NCBI RefSeq assembly: GCF_024435355.1
Contig: NZ_JAMJWG010000012.1
Location: 124,001-188,000 of the forward strand
Source of the DNA: Streptomyces odontomachi
Lineage (GTDB): Bacteria; Actinomycetota; Actinomycetes; Streptomycetales; Streptomycetaceae
Length of the DNA: 64,000 nucleotides
Reading direction: 5' to 3'
The position numbers were made by a program, and so were the translations under genes. Below the pieces are notes generated by a model. It saw nothing but the letters and a program-made list of their open reading frames with translations. It was not told the DNA's origin and made no database searches. Within the stretch, counting starts at the first letter, position 1; each line of letters begins with the position of its first letter. Positions 35,572 through 43,748 of this stretch are shown here, in pieces.

Positions 35572-35875
35572 CGGGCACCGGCCGCGGGCCGGGCGGGGAG
35601 ACAGGGACAGACGCATGGAAATGGGGAGCGGTCCGGCTGGTCAGCCGGACCGCTCCCCATTTCTGCGCGCCCGATCGGGTCGAACCGCGCCGCATCTCCG
35701 ACGGCGTGCCCTCGGGCGCGCTGCGCGCGGCCCGCGCCCCAACGTGCGCCACACCGCCCCGCGTTCACAGTGGCACCACATCTTCCGCACAGAGCAGGGT
35801 TGGCTTCCGGGGCGCCTGGGTAGACCGGCTACGACCGATTTGCACCTGCCGTTGGCCGTACGGAAAGGACAGTCG
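35572..35875. other. 304-bp gap after DUF3107
   Basis: Apart from the long hairpin, no gene or other motif was seen. An AAGGA ribosome site for the next small gene lies at its end. Confidence 0.5.
35619..35662. terminator. 21-bp perfect stem terminator
   Basis: The arms at 35619-35639 and 35642-35662 are exactly complementary over 21 bp with only GT between them; the arm begins AAATGGGGAGCGG. It follows the DUF3107 gene and should be a very strong terminator or RNA processing stem. Confidence 0.8.
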
Positions 35876-36142
35876 ATGATCTTGGAAGCGCTCGGTTCCG
35901 GAGTCCTGGGTCTGGCACTTGCCTGGGCTGCGGCCCTGCGCCTGCCACACCGTCTCCCGTCCCGCGCCCTGGTGCTGTCGACCGGTGCGGCGGGCGGGCT
36001 CTTCGGCGCGTTCCTGACGCACTCCGTGCTCGGTCCCGGCCATGCGATGGTCACCGTCATAGGCGCGCTCGCCATCGCCGCGGCGCTGCTGTCGTTGCTC
36101 CTGCGTACCGGCAACCGACTGGGCCCGTCGGCCCCGGCCTGA
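35876..36142 (+). CDS. small integral membrane protein
   Basis: An 88-residue hydrophobic protein with three predicted helices: an N-terminal GSGVLGLALAWAAALRLP, a middle VLSTGAAGGLFGAFLTHSVLG and a C-terminal TVIGALAIAAALLSLLL. It may be distantly related to small transglycosylase-associated-type membrane proteins. ATG 35876 has AAGGA about 7 nt upstream. Function unknown. Confidence 0.65.
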   Translation: MILEALGSGVLGLALAWAAALRLPHRLPSRALVLSTGAAGGLFGAFLTHSVLGPGHAMVTVIGALAIAAALLSLLLRTGNRLGPSAPA

Positions 36143-36155
36143 TCCGGCCGGGGCC
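36130..36155. terminator. hairpin terminator overlapping a stop codon
   Basis: GGCCCCGGCC (36130-36139) and GGCCGGGGCC (36146-36155) form a 10-bp stem whose loop contains the small membrane gene's stop. It lies between convergent genes. Confidence 0.7.
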
Positions 36156-36186
36156 CGCAGCGGCTGCTACACCGCCGGATTCGCCA

Positions 36187-36960
36187 CTATGCCGCCAGCC
36201 CCAGCGCGGCCATCCGCTTGGTGTGCGCCTCCGTGATGCGGGAGAACATCTTGCCGACCTCGGCCAGGTCGAAGCCGTCCGCCACCCCACCGACCAGCAT
36301 GGTCGACAGGGCGTCGCGCTCGGCGACCACCCGCTGCGACTGGGACAGCGCCTCCCCCATCAGTCGCCGCGCCCACAGCGCAAGACGCCCGCCCACCCGC
36401 GGCTCCGCCTCGATCGCCGCCCGTACCTTCTCCACGGCGAAGCTGGCGTGTCCGGTGTCGTCGAGCACGGCCAGCACCAGCGACCGGGTGTCGGAGTCGA
36501 GCCGAGCGGCCACTTCACGGTAGAAGTCGCTCGCAATGGAGTCACCGACATACGCCTTGACCAGGCCCTCCAGCCAGTCCGACGGAGCGGTCTGGCGGTG
36601 GAAGCCGTCAAGCGCGGCGACGAACGGCTCCATGGCCTGGGTCGGCTCCTCACCGATCGCGGCCAGTCGGTCACGCAACTGCTCGAAGTGGTGGAACTCG
36701 GCGGACGCCATCTTCGCCAGTGCCGCCTTGTCGGCGAGCGTCGGCGCCAGCTTGGCGTCCTCCGCCAGCCGCTCGAACGCCGCGAGCTCACCGTAGGCGA
36801 GCGCACCGAGCAGATCCACGACCGCGGCGCGGTACTGCGGATCGGCCGAGGCACGGTCCCAGCCCTGGGCGGCGACCGCGGTGGATTCTTCAGGGGCGTC
36901 CGCGGCGTCGGCCGCTTCGGCGCTGCTGTCAGGCTGCTCAGGGTGCTCCGGCGTCGTCAT
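36187..36960 (-). CDS. ferritin-like fold protein (MiaE-like)
   Basis: A 257-residue protein. After an acidic disordered N-terminus come four long helices of a ferritin-like bundle. Carboxylate/His metal-ligand candidates are in YGELAAFERLAED, SAEFHHFEQL and LDDTGHASFAVE. Related actinobacterial proteins are annotated as ferritin-like or MiaE-like hydroxylases; no substrate is known. The ATG at 36960 has no ribosome site. TATTGT (36968-36973 on the minus strand) ends 7 nt before it, indicating a leaderless message. It is divergent from the DEAD-box helicase gene, as Rv3210c is from rhlE. Confidence 0.8.
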   Translation of the reverse strand: MTTPEHPEQPDSSAEAADAADAPEESTAVAAQGWDRASADPQYRAAVVDLLGALAYGELAAFERLAEDAKLAPTLADKAALAKMASAEFHHFEQLRDRLAAIGEEPTQAMEPFVAALDGFHRQTAPSDWLEGLVKAYVGDSIASDFYREVAARLDSDTRSLVLAVLDDTGHASFAVEKVRAAIEAEPRVGGRLALWARRLMGEALSQSQRVVAERDALSTMLVGGVADGFDLAEVGKMFSRITEAHTKRMAALGLAA

Positions 36961-37364
36961 GGACCGCACAATAACCCGACCGCTGCACGGCGGAAGGCCC
37001 CTGGTCAAGGAGGACCGGAAGAGGCTTGACCGGGGCCGGTGTCCATGCCGCCGACGACGAGAGTGAGCCATTCGGCCATGGCGAATGCATGATTACGCGG
37101 TATGGTGTATTGAGCCCCGCTACATATCAGGCGGAGCTCGCCTCGTCAGAGGATGCGCGGATGCGCGCGGACATGTCGTCCTGCGCAGCGTCCTGCCGCG
37201 TTCGCGTACGAGGATGCACAGGATGCCCGGTCGGTGGCCCGATCGGCTCCGACCAGACAGCCCTCCGGGCGGCGCGCCATGCCGGTGTGCGGCAGAGGAG
37301 GGGCCCTCAGCGGTACGAGCGCTAGAGCCTCGGCAGTGGTCCCGTGCCACCCGGACCGGCTCAT
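36961..37364. other. divergent intergenic region before the DEAD-box gene
   Basis: This 404-bp region contains the leaderless promoter for the ferritin-like gene and the presumably long leader of the helicase gene. AT-rich stretches at about 37090-37125 could be promoter elements. No repeat or RNA family was recognised. Confidence 0.45.
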
Positions 37365-39167
37365 ATGCGGCCGGTGACATTCAAACCGGCACGGTCACGA
37401 CCCCCAGCGTTCGCCTCGCGCCGCGTTCACAGAAGAGGCATCACCCTGAGTACACAGTCTACAGAGCCCACGCAGACCGTCACGTTCCGTGATCTCGGCA
37501 TCCTGCCCGAGACCGCCGAGGCCCTGGAGGCCGTCGGCATCACGCATCCCTTTCCGATCCAGGAGATGACGCTTCCGGTCGCCCTGTCCGGTACCGACGT
37601 CATCGGCCAGGCCAAGACGGGCACCGGCAAGACCCTCGGCTTCGGCCTTCCGGTCCTGGAGAGCGTCACCGTCCCCGCCGACGTGGAGGCGGGTCGCGCC
37701 CAGCCCGAGCAGCTCACCGACACCCCGCAGGCCCTCGTCGTCGTCCCCACCCGCGAGCTGTGCACCCAGGTCACCAACGACCTGCTCACGGCCGGCAAGG
37801 TACGGAACGTCCGAGTCACCGCGATCTACGGCGGACGCGCCTACGAACCCCAGGTGGAGGCCCTGAAGAAGGGCGTCGACGTGGTCGTGGGCACCCCCGG
37901 GCGGCTGCTCGACCTGGCCGGCCAGAAGAAGCTCAGCCTGCGGCACATCAGGTGCCTGGTGCTGGACGAGGCCGACGAGATGCTCGACCTGGGCTTCCTG
38001 CCCGACGTCGAGAAGATCATCGACATGCTGCCGACGCGGCGCCAGACCATGCTGTTCTCGGCCACCATGCCGGGCGCGGTCATCTCGCTGGCCCGTCGCT
38101 ACATGTCCCAGCCCACCCACATCCGTGCCGCCGCGCCCGACGACTCGGGTGCGACCGTCGCGAACACCGCACAGTTCATCTACCGCGCCCACTCCATGGA
38201 CAAGCCGGAGATGGTCGCGCGCATCCTCCAGGCCGAGACCCGCGGGCTCGCCATGATCTTCTGCCGCACCAAGCGGACGGCTGCGGACATCGCGGAGCAG
38301 CTCCAGCGGCGCGGCTTCGCGGCCGGCGCGGTCCACGGCGACCTCGGGCAGGGCGCCCGCGAACAGGCGCTGCGCGCGTTCCGCAACGGCAAGGTGGACG
38401 TGCTCGTCTGCACCGACGTCGCCGCGCGCGGCATCGACGTCGAGGGCGTCACCCACGTGATCAACTACCAGTCGCCCGAGGAGGAGAAGACCTACCTGCA
38501 CCGCATCGGACGCACCGGTCGTGCAGGTGCCTCCGGTACCGCGATCACGCTCGTCGACTGGGATGACATCCCGCGCTGGCAGCTGATCAACAAGGCCCTC
38601 GACCTGGGATTCCACGACCCGCTCGAGACCTACTCCACCTCTCCGCACCTCTACGAGGACCTGGGCATCCCCGAGGGCACCAAGGGTGTGCTGCCGCGTT
38701 CGGAGCGCACCCGGGCCGGGCTCGCTGCGGAGGAGGTCGAGGACCTCGGCGAGACCGGGCGCGGGCCGCGTGGCCGCGGTGGCCGTTCCGCCCCGAGCGA
38801 GCCAGAGAAGCGTGAACGCCCAGCGCGCACTCCGCGTCGTCGTCGCCGCACGCGCGCCGGCGCACCGCTGGATGCGTCCGAGACCACCGGCGCAGCGGAG
38901 CAGGCCGGCACCGGCGACGGGGCGCAGAAGGGCGCGGAGCAGGCCGCCACCGTGACCGATGCGGCCGCCGCTTCCGACGGTGCCGTGGCGCCCGCCGCCG
39001 ACCGTCCCCGGACGCCGCGCCGTCGGCGTCGTACCCGTGCCGGTGCGCCCGCCGGCGACGCAGGCACGGAAACCGTTGCCCCCGTCGCCGAGGAGAGCCG
39101 GCCGCGTCGGCGGCGGACCCGTAAGCCCGCGGTCGTGGAGACCGTGCCGGACTCCGCGGAGAGCTGA
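37365..39167 (+). CDS. DEAD-box ATP-dependent RNA helicase (RhlE type)
   Basis: A DEAD-box helicase of about 600 residues. It has the Q-motif FPIQEMTLP, AKTGTGKT, PTRELCTQ, TPGRLLD, DEAD (VLDEADEMLD), SAT, ARGIDV and HRIGRTGRAG. The C-terminal 150 residues are an RNA-binding tail with three RRRRRTRAGAP or RRRRTRKP repeats separated by Ala/Glu-rich spacers. The start is unclear: ATG 37365 and ATG 37344 are in frame but lack a ribosome site. CTG 37446 lies 7 nt after AGAGG and exactly where conserved sequence begins, so it may be the true start. The gene corresponds to rhlE (Rv3211) by context. Confidence 0.88.
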   Translation: MRPVTFKPARSRPPAFASRRVHRRGITLSTQSTEPTQTVTFRDLGILPETAEALEAVGITHPFPIQEMTLPVALSGTDVIGQAKTGTGKTLGFGLPVLESVTVPADVEAGRAQPEQLTDTPQALVVVPTRELCTQVTNDLLTAGKVRNVRVTAIYGGRAYEPQVEALKKGVDVVVGTPGRLLDLAGQKKLSLRHIRCLVLDEADEMLDLGFLPDVEKIIDMLPTRRQTMLFSATMPGAVISLARRYMSQPTHIRAAAPDDSGATVANTAQFIYRAHSMDKPEMVARILQAETRGLAMIFCRTKRTAADIAEQLQRRGFAAGAVHGDLGQGAREQALRAFRNGKVDVLVCTDVAARGIDVEGVTHVINYQSPEEEKTYLHRIGRTGRAGASGTAITLVDWDDIPRWQLINKALDLGFHDPLETYSTSPHLYEDLGIPEGTKGVLPRSERTRAGLAAEEVEDLGETGRGPRGRGGRSAPSEPEKRERPARTPRRRRRTRAGAPLDASETTGAAEQAGTGDGAQKGAEQAATVTDAAAASDGAVAPAADRPRTPRRRRRTRAGAPAGDAGTETVAPVAEESRPRRRRTRKPAVVETVPDSAES

Positions 39168-39232
39168 CCGCACACCGGGGGCGGCACGCCCGTCGTCCCC
39201 GGTCGACCGTCACATCGCGGGTGACCCTCCCC

Positions 39233-39294
39233 CACTGCCTCAAAGGCGTGGGAGGTGCCCCCACACTGCCTTAAAGGCGTGGGAGGTGCCCCCA
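39233..39294. repeat. tandem pair of a 31-nt dispersed Streptomyces-type repeat
   Basis: CACTGCCT(C/T)AAAGGCGTGGG... occurs at 39233-39263 and again at 39264-39294 with one mismatch. A third copy is at 61950-61980. Each unit contains partially complementary GCC/GGC arms. After the last copy both sites continue with GCCCACCGCC. Confidence 0.75.
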
Positions 39295-39400
39295 AGCCCA
39301 CCGCCACCCTCAACCGGGGCCCTGCGGACCGCCCCGGCAACCCGTTCCCGCGGTCCCCGCGGGACTCACCCGAGGGTCCGGGTGCCGATACGCTCGGTGC

Positions 39401-40258
39401 ATGAGCAGGCCCCCGACCTTCGTGCCGCCGCCCGGTGCCATGCCGCGGCGGCTACGTACCGACCGCGGCGACTTCGCGGTCATCGACGCGTCCGCGGGCA
39501 TGGACCCGCCCAAGGGGACCGTTCTGCTGCTGCCCGGGTACACCGGCAGCAAAGAGGACTTCATCGCGCTGCACGCGCCCCTCGCCGCGGCCGGCTACCG
39601 CAGTGTGGCCGTGGACGGACGCGGCCAGTACGAATCCGACGGGCCCGCAACGGACGAGGCCCCCTACGCGATGGACGAACTGGCGCGGGACGTGCTGGCG
39701 CAGGTGGCCGCCGTCGGTGCACCCGTGCATCTGGTGGGCCACTCGCTCGGCGGTCTCGTCGCCCGGGCCGCCGTACTCCGTGATCCGGCGCCGTTCCGTT
39801 CGCTGACCCTCGTCTCGTGCGGCCCGGGTCGGATCTCCGTGGCACAGCAGCAGCGCGTCCAGCTGCTGCGGGACACCCTCGCCGTGCACAGCATGGCCGA
39901 GGTGTGGGAGATCATGCGGAGTCTCGAACCGCCGGAGGAAACGGACACCGACGGCTCGGCCGACCAGGCGGACGTGCTGCGCCGCCGCTGGCTCGGCACC
40001 CAGCCCGCCCAGCTCATCGCGACCGGGCGGCACCTGTGCAACGAACCGGACCGCACGGATGAACTGGCCGCTCTGCGCCTGCCCACCCACGTACTGTCCG
40101 GCGAGCGCGACGACACCTGGCCGGTACCGGACATGGACACCGTGGCCCGGCGCATCGGCGCCCACCGCACCGTCGTCCAGGGAGCCGAGCACTCCCCCAA
40201 CACCGACCGCCCCAAGGAGACCGCCGCGGCGCTGACCGCGTTCTGGGACCGTCACTGA
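39401..40258 (+). CDS. alpha/beta-fold hydrolase
   Basis: A 285-residue alpha/beta hydrolase. It has LLLPGYTGSKEDF, the nucleophile elbow VGHSLGG (about residue 113), Asp in LSGERDDTWPV and His in GAEHSPN. This pattern fits a carboxylesterase or thioesterase-like enzyme; the substrate is not evident. The ATG lacks a ribosome site. A TACGCT hexamer (39389-39394) ends 6 nt before it, consistent with leaderless transcription. A tandem dispersed repeat lies just upstream. Confidence 0.85.
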   Translation: MSRPPTFVPPPGAMPRRLRTDRGDFAVIDASAGMDPPKGTVLLLPGYTGSKEDFIALHAPLAAAGYRSVAVDGRGQYESDGPATDEAPYAMDELARDVLAQVAAVGAPVHLVGHSLGGLVARAAVLRDPAPFRSLTLVSCGPGRISVAQQQRVQLLRDTLAVHSMAEVWEIMRSLEPPEETDTDGSADQADVLRRRWLGTQPAQLIATGRHLCNEPDRTDELAALRLPTHVLSGERDDTWPVPDMDTVARRIGAHRTVVQGAEHSPNTDRPKETAAALTAFWDRH

Positions 40259-40345
40259 GACGGCGTCACCCGGTCCGTCCGGCGACACCCCCACGGCACG
40301 GGGCCCCGACGCCCGCGCCGGACCCGTATCAGTGCCGGGCCCGTA

Positions 40346-41263
40346 TCAGTACTGCGCCCGCAGGTGCTCCCAGAAGCCGTCGCGCAAGGCCCGTCGCAGG
40401 TCCGCGTGGCCGCGTAGGGAGTACTGGAGCATGCCTTCCGCTTCCACCAGCAGGTCCTGATCGACGGAGCCGGGCAGGTACGGGTACCCGGGCAGCAGCT
40501 CCGCGAGGGCGTCGCGGCCACGGGATCCGAGCCAGGTGGCGGCTATCCGGGCGCCGGTGAACCACACGTCCTCACGGTTGGGCCGTGCGACGCCCGTGCC
40601 GTCCTGCGTCACCACGGTGCGCCGGGTGACGTACGGTTTGAAGAAGTCCAGCTCGAAGGTGCGCTGGCTGTCGACCTCCCAGAGCAGCGGCTCCGCCTGG
40701 TTGCGGCCCTCCGGGGCCTCGACGCCCCACAGGTGGACGCGGGCGCCGTACCCCTGGGCCGCCTCGACCGCGGACACCAGGTCCTCGTCGCCGCCGAGCA
40801 GGGCTGCGTCGCTGATGGCGCGGTGCCTGGCCAGCGACTCCAGATCGGACCTGATGAGCGAGTCGACGCCCTTCTGCTGGTTGTTGGCGTTGAGGTTGCC
40901 GAGTCGGACCTTCACGTCCGGCAGTTCCGCGATCGACTGCTGCTCGGCGGTGTGGATGCGGCGCCGCGCACCGTCGTACCAGTAGACCCGCAACAGCCTC
41001 GAGTCCGCGAAGATCGTGCGGGCCTTGTCGATCAGTGCGTCGATCAGCCCTTCGGTGTCGAGCTCGAAGGAGCGGCGGTCCTCGGTGCCGGCGACCAGCC
41101 GACCGGCCGCGGCGTAGAGGTACCCCGCGTCCACGAAGATCGCATGGGTCGACGGGGTCTTCGCCACCTCGGCAAGCATGCGCTCGAGCAGCGCGTTCGT
41201 ACGCTCGAGGCGCTCCGCGAGCGCCGCGTACGCCGGCTCGGGTCCGATCGGTTCATCGTTCAT
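40346..41263 (-). CDS. NYN-domain protein (PIN-like ribonuclease family)
   Basis: A 305-residue protein with an NYN (LabA/PIN-like) fold. Acidic catalytic candidates are in AIFVDAGYLY (about residue 46), QKGVDSLIRSDL and LLGGDEDLVSAV, the pattern of metal-dependent ribonucleases. The C-terminal 110 residues are a conserved extension with no known domain. The ATG at 41263 has no clear ribosome site. The promoter side is AT-rich and contains several TTGTACA half-sites. Its 3' end carries an 11-bp direct repeat (CCCGTATCAGT at 40323 and 40340) spanning the stop region. Confidence 0.83.
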   Translation of the reverse strand: MNDEPIGPEPAYAALAERLERTNALLERMLAEVAKTPSTHAIFVDAGYLYAAAGRLVAGTEDRRSFELDTEGLIDALIDKARTIFADSRLLRVYWYDGARRRIHTAEQQSIAELPDVKVRLGNLNANNQQKGVDSLIRSDLESLARHRAISDAALLGGDEDLVSAVEAAQGYGARVHLWGVEAPEGRNQAEPLLWEVDSQRTFELDFFKPYVTRRTVVTQDGTGVARPNREDVWFTGARIAATWLGSRGRDALAELLPGYPYLPGSVDQDLLVEAEGMLQYSLRGHADLRRALRDGFWEHLRAQY

Positions 41264-41572
41264 ATGGGGTCATTGTCCGGGCCGCCGCACGGCGGGCACA
41301 ACCCGGAGCCAGAGCAGTGGGGGCACGGCCACGTTTCGGTATCAGTAATTAGATACTCGAAAAATTTCCTTAGGACAGGGAATGATTGCGTGGGACAATC
41401 CGTTGTACAGGTACGAAACGCGATCCACACTGACCTGTACAACTCTTGTACACAAAGTCACGCAATCCGGATGTAACGGACGGGATACGTCCTGGCTTCA
41501 TACCAGGACAAAACTTCGATCCCGTATCAGCAGTTCTCCTTCAGGAGGATGACCAGACGAAGGGAGAAGCCT
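41264..41572. promoter_or_regulatory. AT-rich divergent promoter region with multiple TTGTACA palindromes
   Basis: The region holds GTTGTACAGGT (41402-41412) facing ACCTGTACAAC (41433-41443) as a perfect 11-bp inverted repeat. An overlapping perfect palindrome TGTACAA-CTC-TTGTACA lies at 41436-41452. A GTATC...GATAC pair (41339-41356) and a stem GTCCTGG/CCAGGAC (41489-41509) lie nearby. Several regulators could bind here; none is identifiable. Confidence 0.6.
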
Positions 41573-41731
41573 GTGCGCTTCGAGATCATGCGCCTGGACG
41601 ATGTGGACGGGACCGCCGTGGACAGCACGGTGGTGGACGCCGACACCGTCAGCCGGATCGTTCAGCAGGCTGCCGCCTCAGGGCAGCGGCTCTACATCCG
41701 CCCCGCCGAATCTCCCGCCACCGCCTCGTAG
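41573..41731 (+). CDS. conserved small protein (52 residues)
   Basis: A 52-residue protein beginning VRFEIMRLDDVDGTAVDSTV and ending in SGQRLYIRPAESP. It has no membrane segment and no cysteines. The GTG at 41573 is 6 nt after AGGGAG. ATG 41549 has AGGAGG directly against it, too close to work well. Downstream is a very strong terminator, and its promoter region contains the TTGTACA palindromes, so it is the better candidate for that regulation. Function unknown. Confidence 0.6.
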   Translation: MRFEIMRLDDVDGTAVDSTVVDADTVSRIVQQAAASGQRLYIRPAESPATAS

Positions 41732-41794
41732 TACCCACGTCGAGCACCCACGGGCGGGCCCGGTACGCCGGCCCGGAACACGGTGCCCTTACCT

Positions 41795-41833
41795 GCCGCA
41801 GCCCCGCACCCACCAAGGGTGCGGGGCTGCGGC
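41795..41833. terminator. 17-bp perfect hairpin terminator
   Basis: The arms at 41795-41811 and 41817-41833 are fully complementary over 17 bp with a 5-nt ACCAA loop, between the convergent small gene and the PHP gene. Confidence 0.85.
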
Positions 41834-41850
41834 ACTCTCGGGCCGCGCGC

Positions 41851-42741
41851 CTAGGCGCGCGAGGACAACGGACGCGCGCCGGTGGCACGGCGCACGATCT
41901 CCTCGTACGCCTCCGGTGCCGTGGTGTGCTCGCCCAGCACGCAGGTCTTCCGGCTGCCGTGGTAGTCGCTGGACCCGGTCACCAGCAGTCCGAGGTCCCC
42001 GGCCAGGCCGCGCAGACGGTCACGGGTGGCCTCGTCATGGTCCATGTGGTCGGCCTCCAGGCCGTCCAGACCCGCCTCCGCGAGCTTGGCGATCGACTCC
42101 TCCGGCACCACCTGACCGCGCTTGGCGGCACCCGGATGGGCGAAGACGGCGACCCCTCCAGCGGCCTTGATCAGGCGGATCGCCTCGAACGGGTCGGTTT
42201 CGTGCTTCTCCACATGGGCGCGGCCGCCGTCCGCCAGCCAGTCCTGCGTGAACGCGTCCGAGACGGTGGCGACGACCCCGTGCTCGACCAGCGCCTCGGC
42301 GATGTGCGGCCGGCCCACCGAGCCGTCACCCGCGATCCGCTTCACCTGCTCCCAGGTCACTGGCACACCGAGCGCCTGGATCTTGCCGATGATGGCGTGC
42401 GCGCGGGGGGTGCGGTCATCGCGCACCAGCTCACGTTCGGCCAGCAGCGCGGGCTCCTCGGCGTCGAAGAGGTAGGCGAGCATGTGCATGCTCACCCCGT
42501 CCAGCCGGCAGGACAGCTCGGCCCCGGTGACCAGCGTCAGCTCCCGGTCGAGTCCGGGCAGGGCGGCTATCGCCTCGGCATGGCCGCGGGTGGTGTCGTG
42601 GTCGGTGAGCGCCATGACGTCGAGGCCGGCGGCGGCGGCGTTGCGCACGATGTCGGCCGGGCTGTCCGTACCGTCGGAGGCGGCGGAGTGAGTGTGCAGA
42701 TCGATGAGCACGACAGGCGCTCCAGGCTCTGACGGGGACAT
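41851..42741 (-). CDS. PHP-domain metal-dependent phosphoesterase
   Basis: A 296-residue PHP-domain protein. Metal ligands typical of the family are visible in DLHTHSAASDG, ALTDHDT, GAELSC, FAHPGAAKRGQ, LEADHMDHDE and GSSDYHG. This set matches the TrpH/YciV group, whose members hydrolyse 3',5'-nucleoside bisphosphates or trim RNA 5' ends. The ATG at 42741 has AGG six nt upstream. It is convergent with the 52-residue gene and downstream of the DUF6758 gene. Confidence 0.88.
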   Translation of the reverse strand: MSPSEPGAPVVLIDLHTHSAASDGTDSPADIVRNAAAAGLDVMALTDHDTTRGHAEAIAALPGLDRELTLVTGAELSCRLDGVSMHMLAYLFDAEEPALLAERELVRDDRTPRAHAIIGKIQALGVPVTWEQVKRIAGDGSVGRPHIAEALVEHGVVATVSDAFTQDWLADGGRAHVEKHETDPFEAIRLIKAAGGVAVFAHPGAAKRGQVVPEESIAKLAEAGLDGLEADHMDHDEATRDRLRGLAGDLGLLVTGSSDYHGSRKTCVLGEHTTAPEAYEEIVRRATGARPLSSRA

Positions 42742-42877
42742 GGGTACCTGAAGAATAGCTGCCCGGAGTGACGGGTCGGGCCGGGGTCCGTGACCGGTCG
42801 GCACGGTCCGGGACTGCGCTCGACCAGGAGGGCCCCGGGCGCGCCGGGGTCCACCGGTGCCGACCGCAGGCGGCCGG

Positions 42878-43528
42878 TCAGTCGCTGTCGGGCGACAGGA
42901 TCCGCGGGCTCAGCGCGCCGCACGGCAGCAGGTCCACCTCGGCGCCCGCGTCCCGCAGATCGGTCAGCACCAGTTCGTCGTACATCAGCAGGCCCGACTG
43001 CTCGGGCCAGACGATCGCCCACAGCCACAGGCCGCACGCCTCGCCCGCGAAGACGGCGCGGTCCTCGGGAGTGCCGTTGAGCAGCCACAGCGGGGTGGGG
43101 CGGCCGGCCGCGAGCACCTTGGCCTGGGGCGGCTTCTCCACGTTCAGATACGTGCCGGGGTCGGGCCCGCGGATGCCGGCGTACCGCGCACCCAGGCCCA
43201 CGCCCAGTTCCTCGGCGACGAGCACCAGCTCACCGACGCCGCCCAGCGGCCCCGGGCCCGAGCAGGCGACAGCGGTGGCCCTCCCGCCGCTTCTGTCGTC
43301 GCCGGCGCAGGCCACCCCGGTGAACAACCAGCCGACGGGCAGGGGCCAGGGCATCCAGACCGGGACCCGCGCTCGGTGCACCACGACGCTCAGGCCCTCG
43401 ACGCTCGGTGGGATGACCGGTTGCAGCGGATGCACCGTCCCGTGCACGTCGCACTGCCAGGAGTCGTCGAAGAGTCCGGGAGCCCTGACCCGGCCACCGC
43501 ACTTCGGGCAACTGGGTTCGCCCCTCAT
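42878..43528 (-). CDS. DUF6758-like protein with N-terminal zinc ribbon
   Basis: A 216-residue protein. The N-terminus has CPKCGGR followed by QCDVHG, giving three cysteines plus His for a zinc ribbon. The rest includes VPVWMPWPLPVGWLFTGVAC, GYG-like loops and several Trp residues, a pattern seen only in streptomycete hypothetical proteins. The ATG at 43528 opens the conserved segment, while a TTG at 43537 has GGAGG 4 nt upstream and may be the real start. Function unknown. Confidence 0.7.
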   Translation of the reverse strand: MRGEPSCPKCGGRVRAPGLFDDSWQCDVHGTVHPLQPVIPPSVEGLSVVVHRARVPVWMPWPLPVGWLFTGVACAGDDRSGGRATAVACSGPGPLGGVGELVLVAEELGVGLGARYAGIRGPDPGTYLNVEKPPQAKVLAAGRPTPLWLLNGTPEDRAVFAGEACGLWLWAIVWPEQSGLLMYDELVLTDLRDAGAEVDLLPCGALSPRILSPDSD

Positions 43529-43657
43529 AAGGCCCAACGGTCCTCCCCGGCCGTCCTCCCGTCAAGGACGATCAACCGAATGCACACCCGTCCGTACGCC
43601 GGATCAGCGGACATCGTTACGTGCAATTTGCATCTATTAGCCCACCTAACTTAATGT

Positions 43658-43667
43658 GTGTATACAC
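43658..43667. promoter_or_regulatory. GTGTATACAC palindrome upstream of the MFS gene
   Basis: A perfect 10-bp palindrome sits in an unusually AT-rich stretch (43620-43680), about 80 bp before the transporter ATG. It is a candidate operator for a local repressor. Confidence 0.4.
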
Positions 43668-43748
43668 CAACCATTTTTGGATCGACCATCGGACGCCGTC
43701 CGGCCCGACCGGCCGGTCACCCGTCCGGTGGACTCTGGAGGGCCCAAG

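Noticed and set aside
43636..43655. Possible iron box (TTAGCCCACCTAA) before the MFS gene
   Set aside because: Only one half of the IdeR/DmdR consensus matches, and the other half does not.
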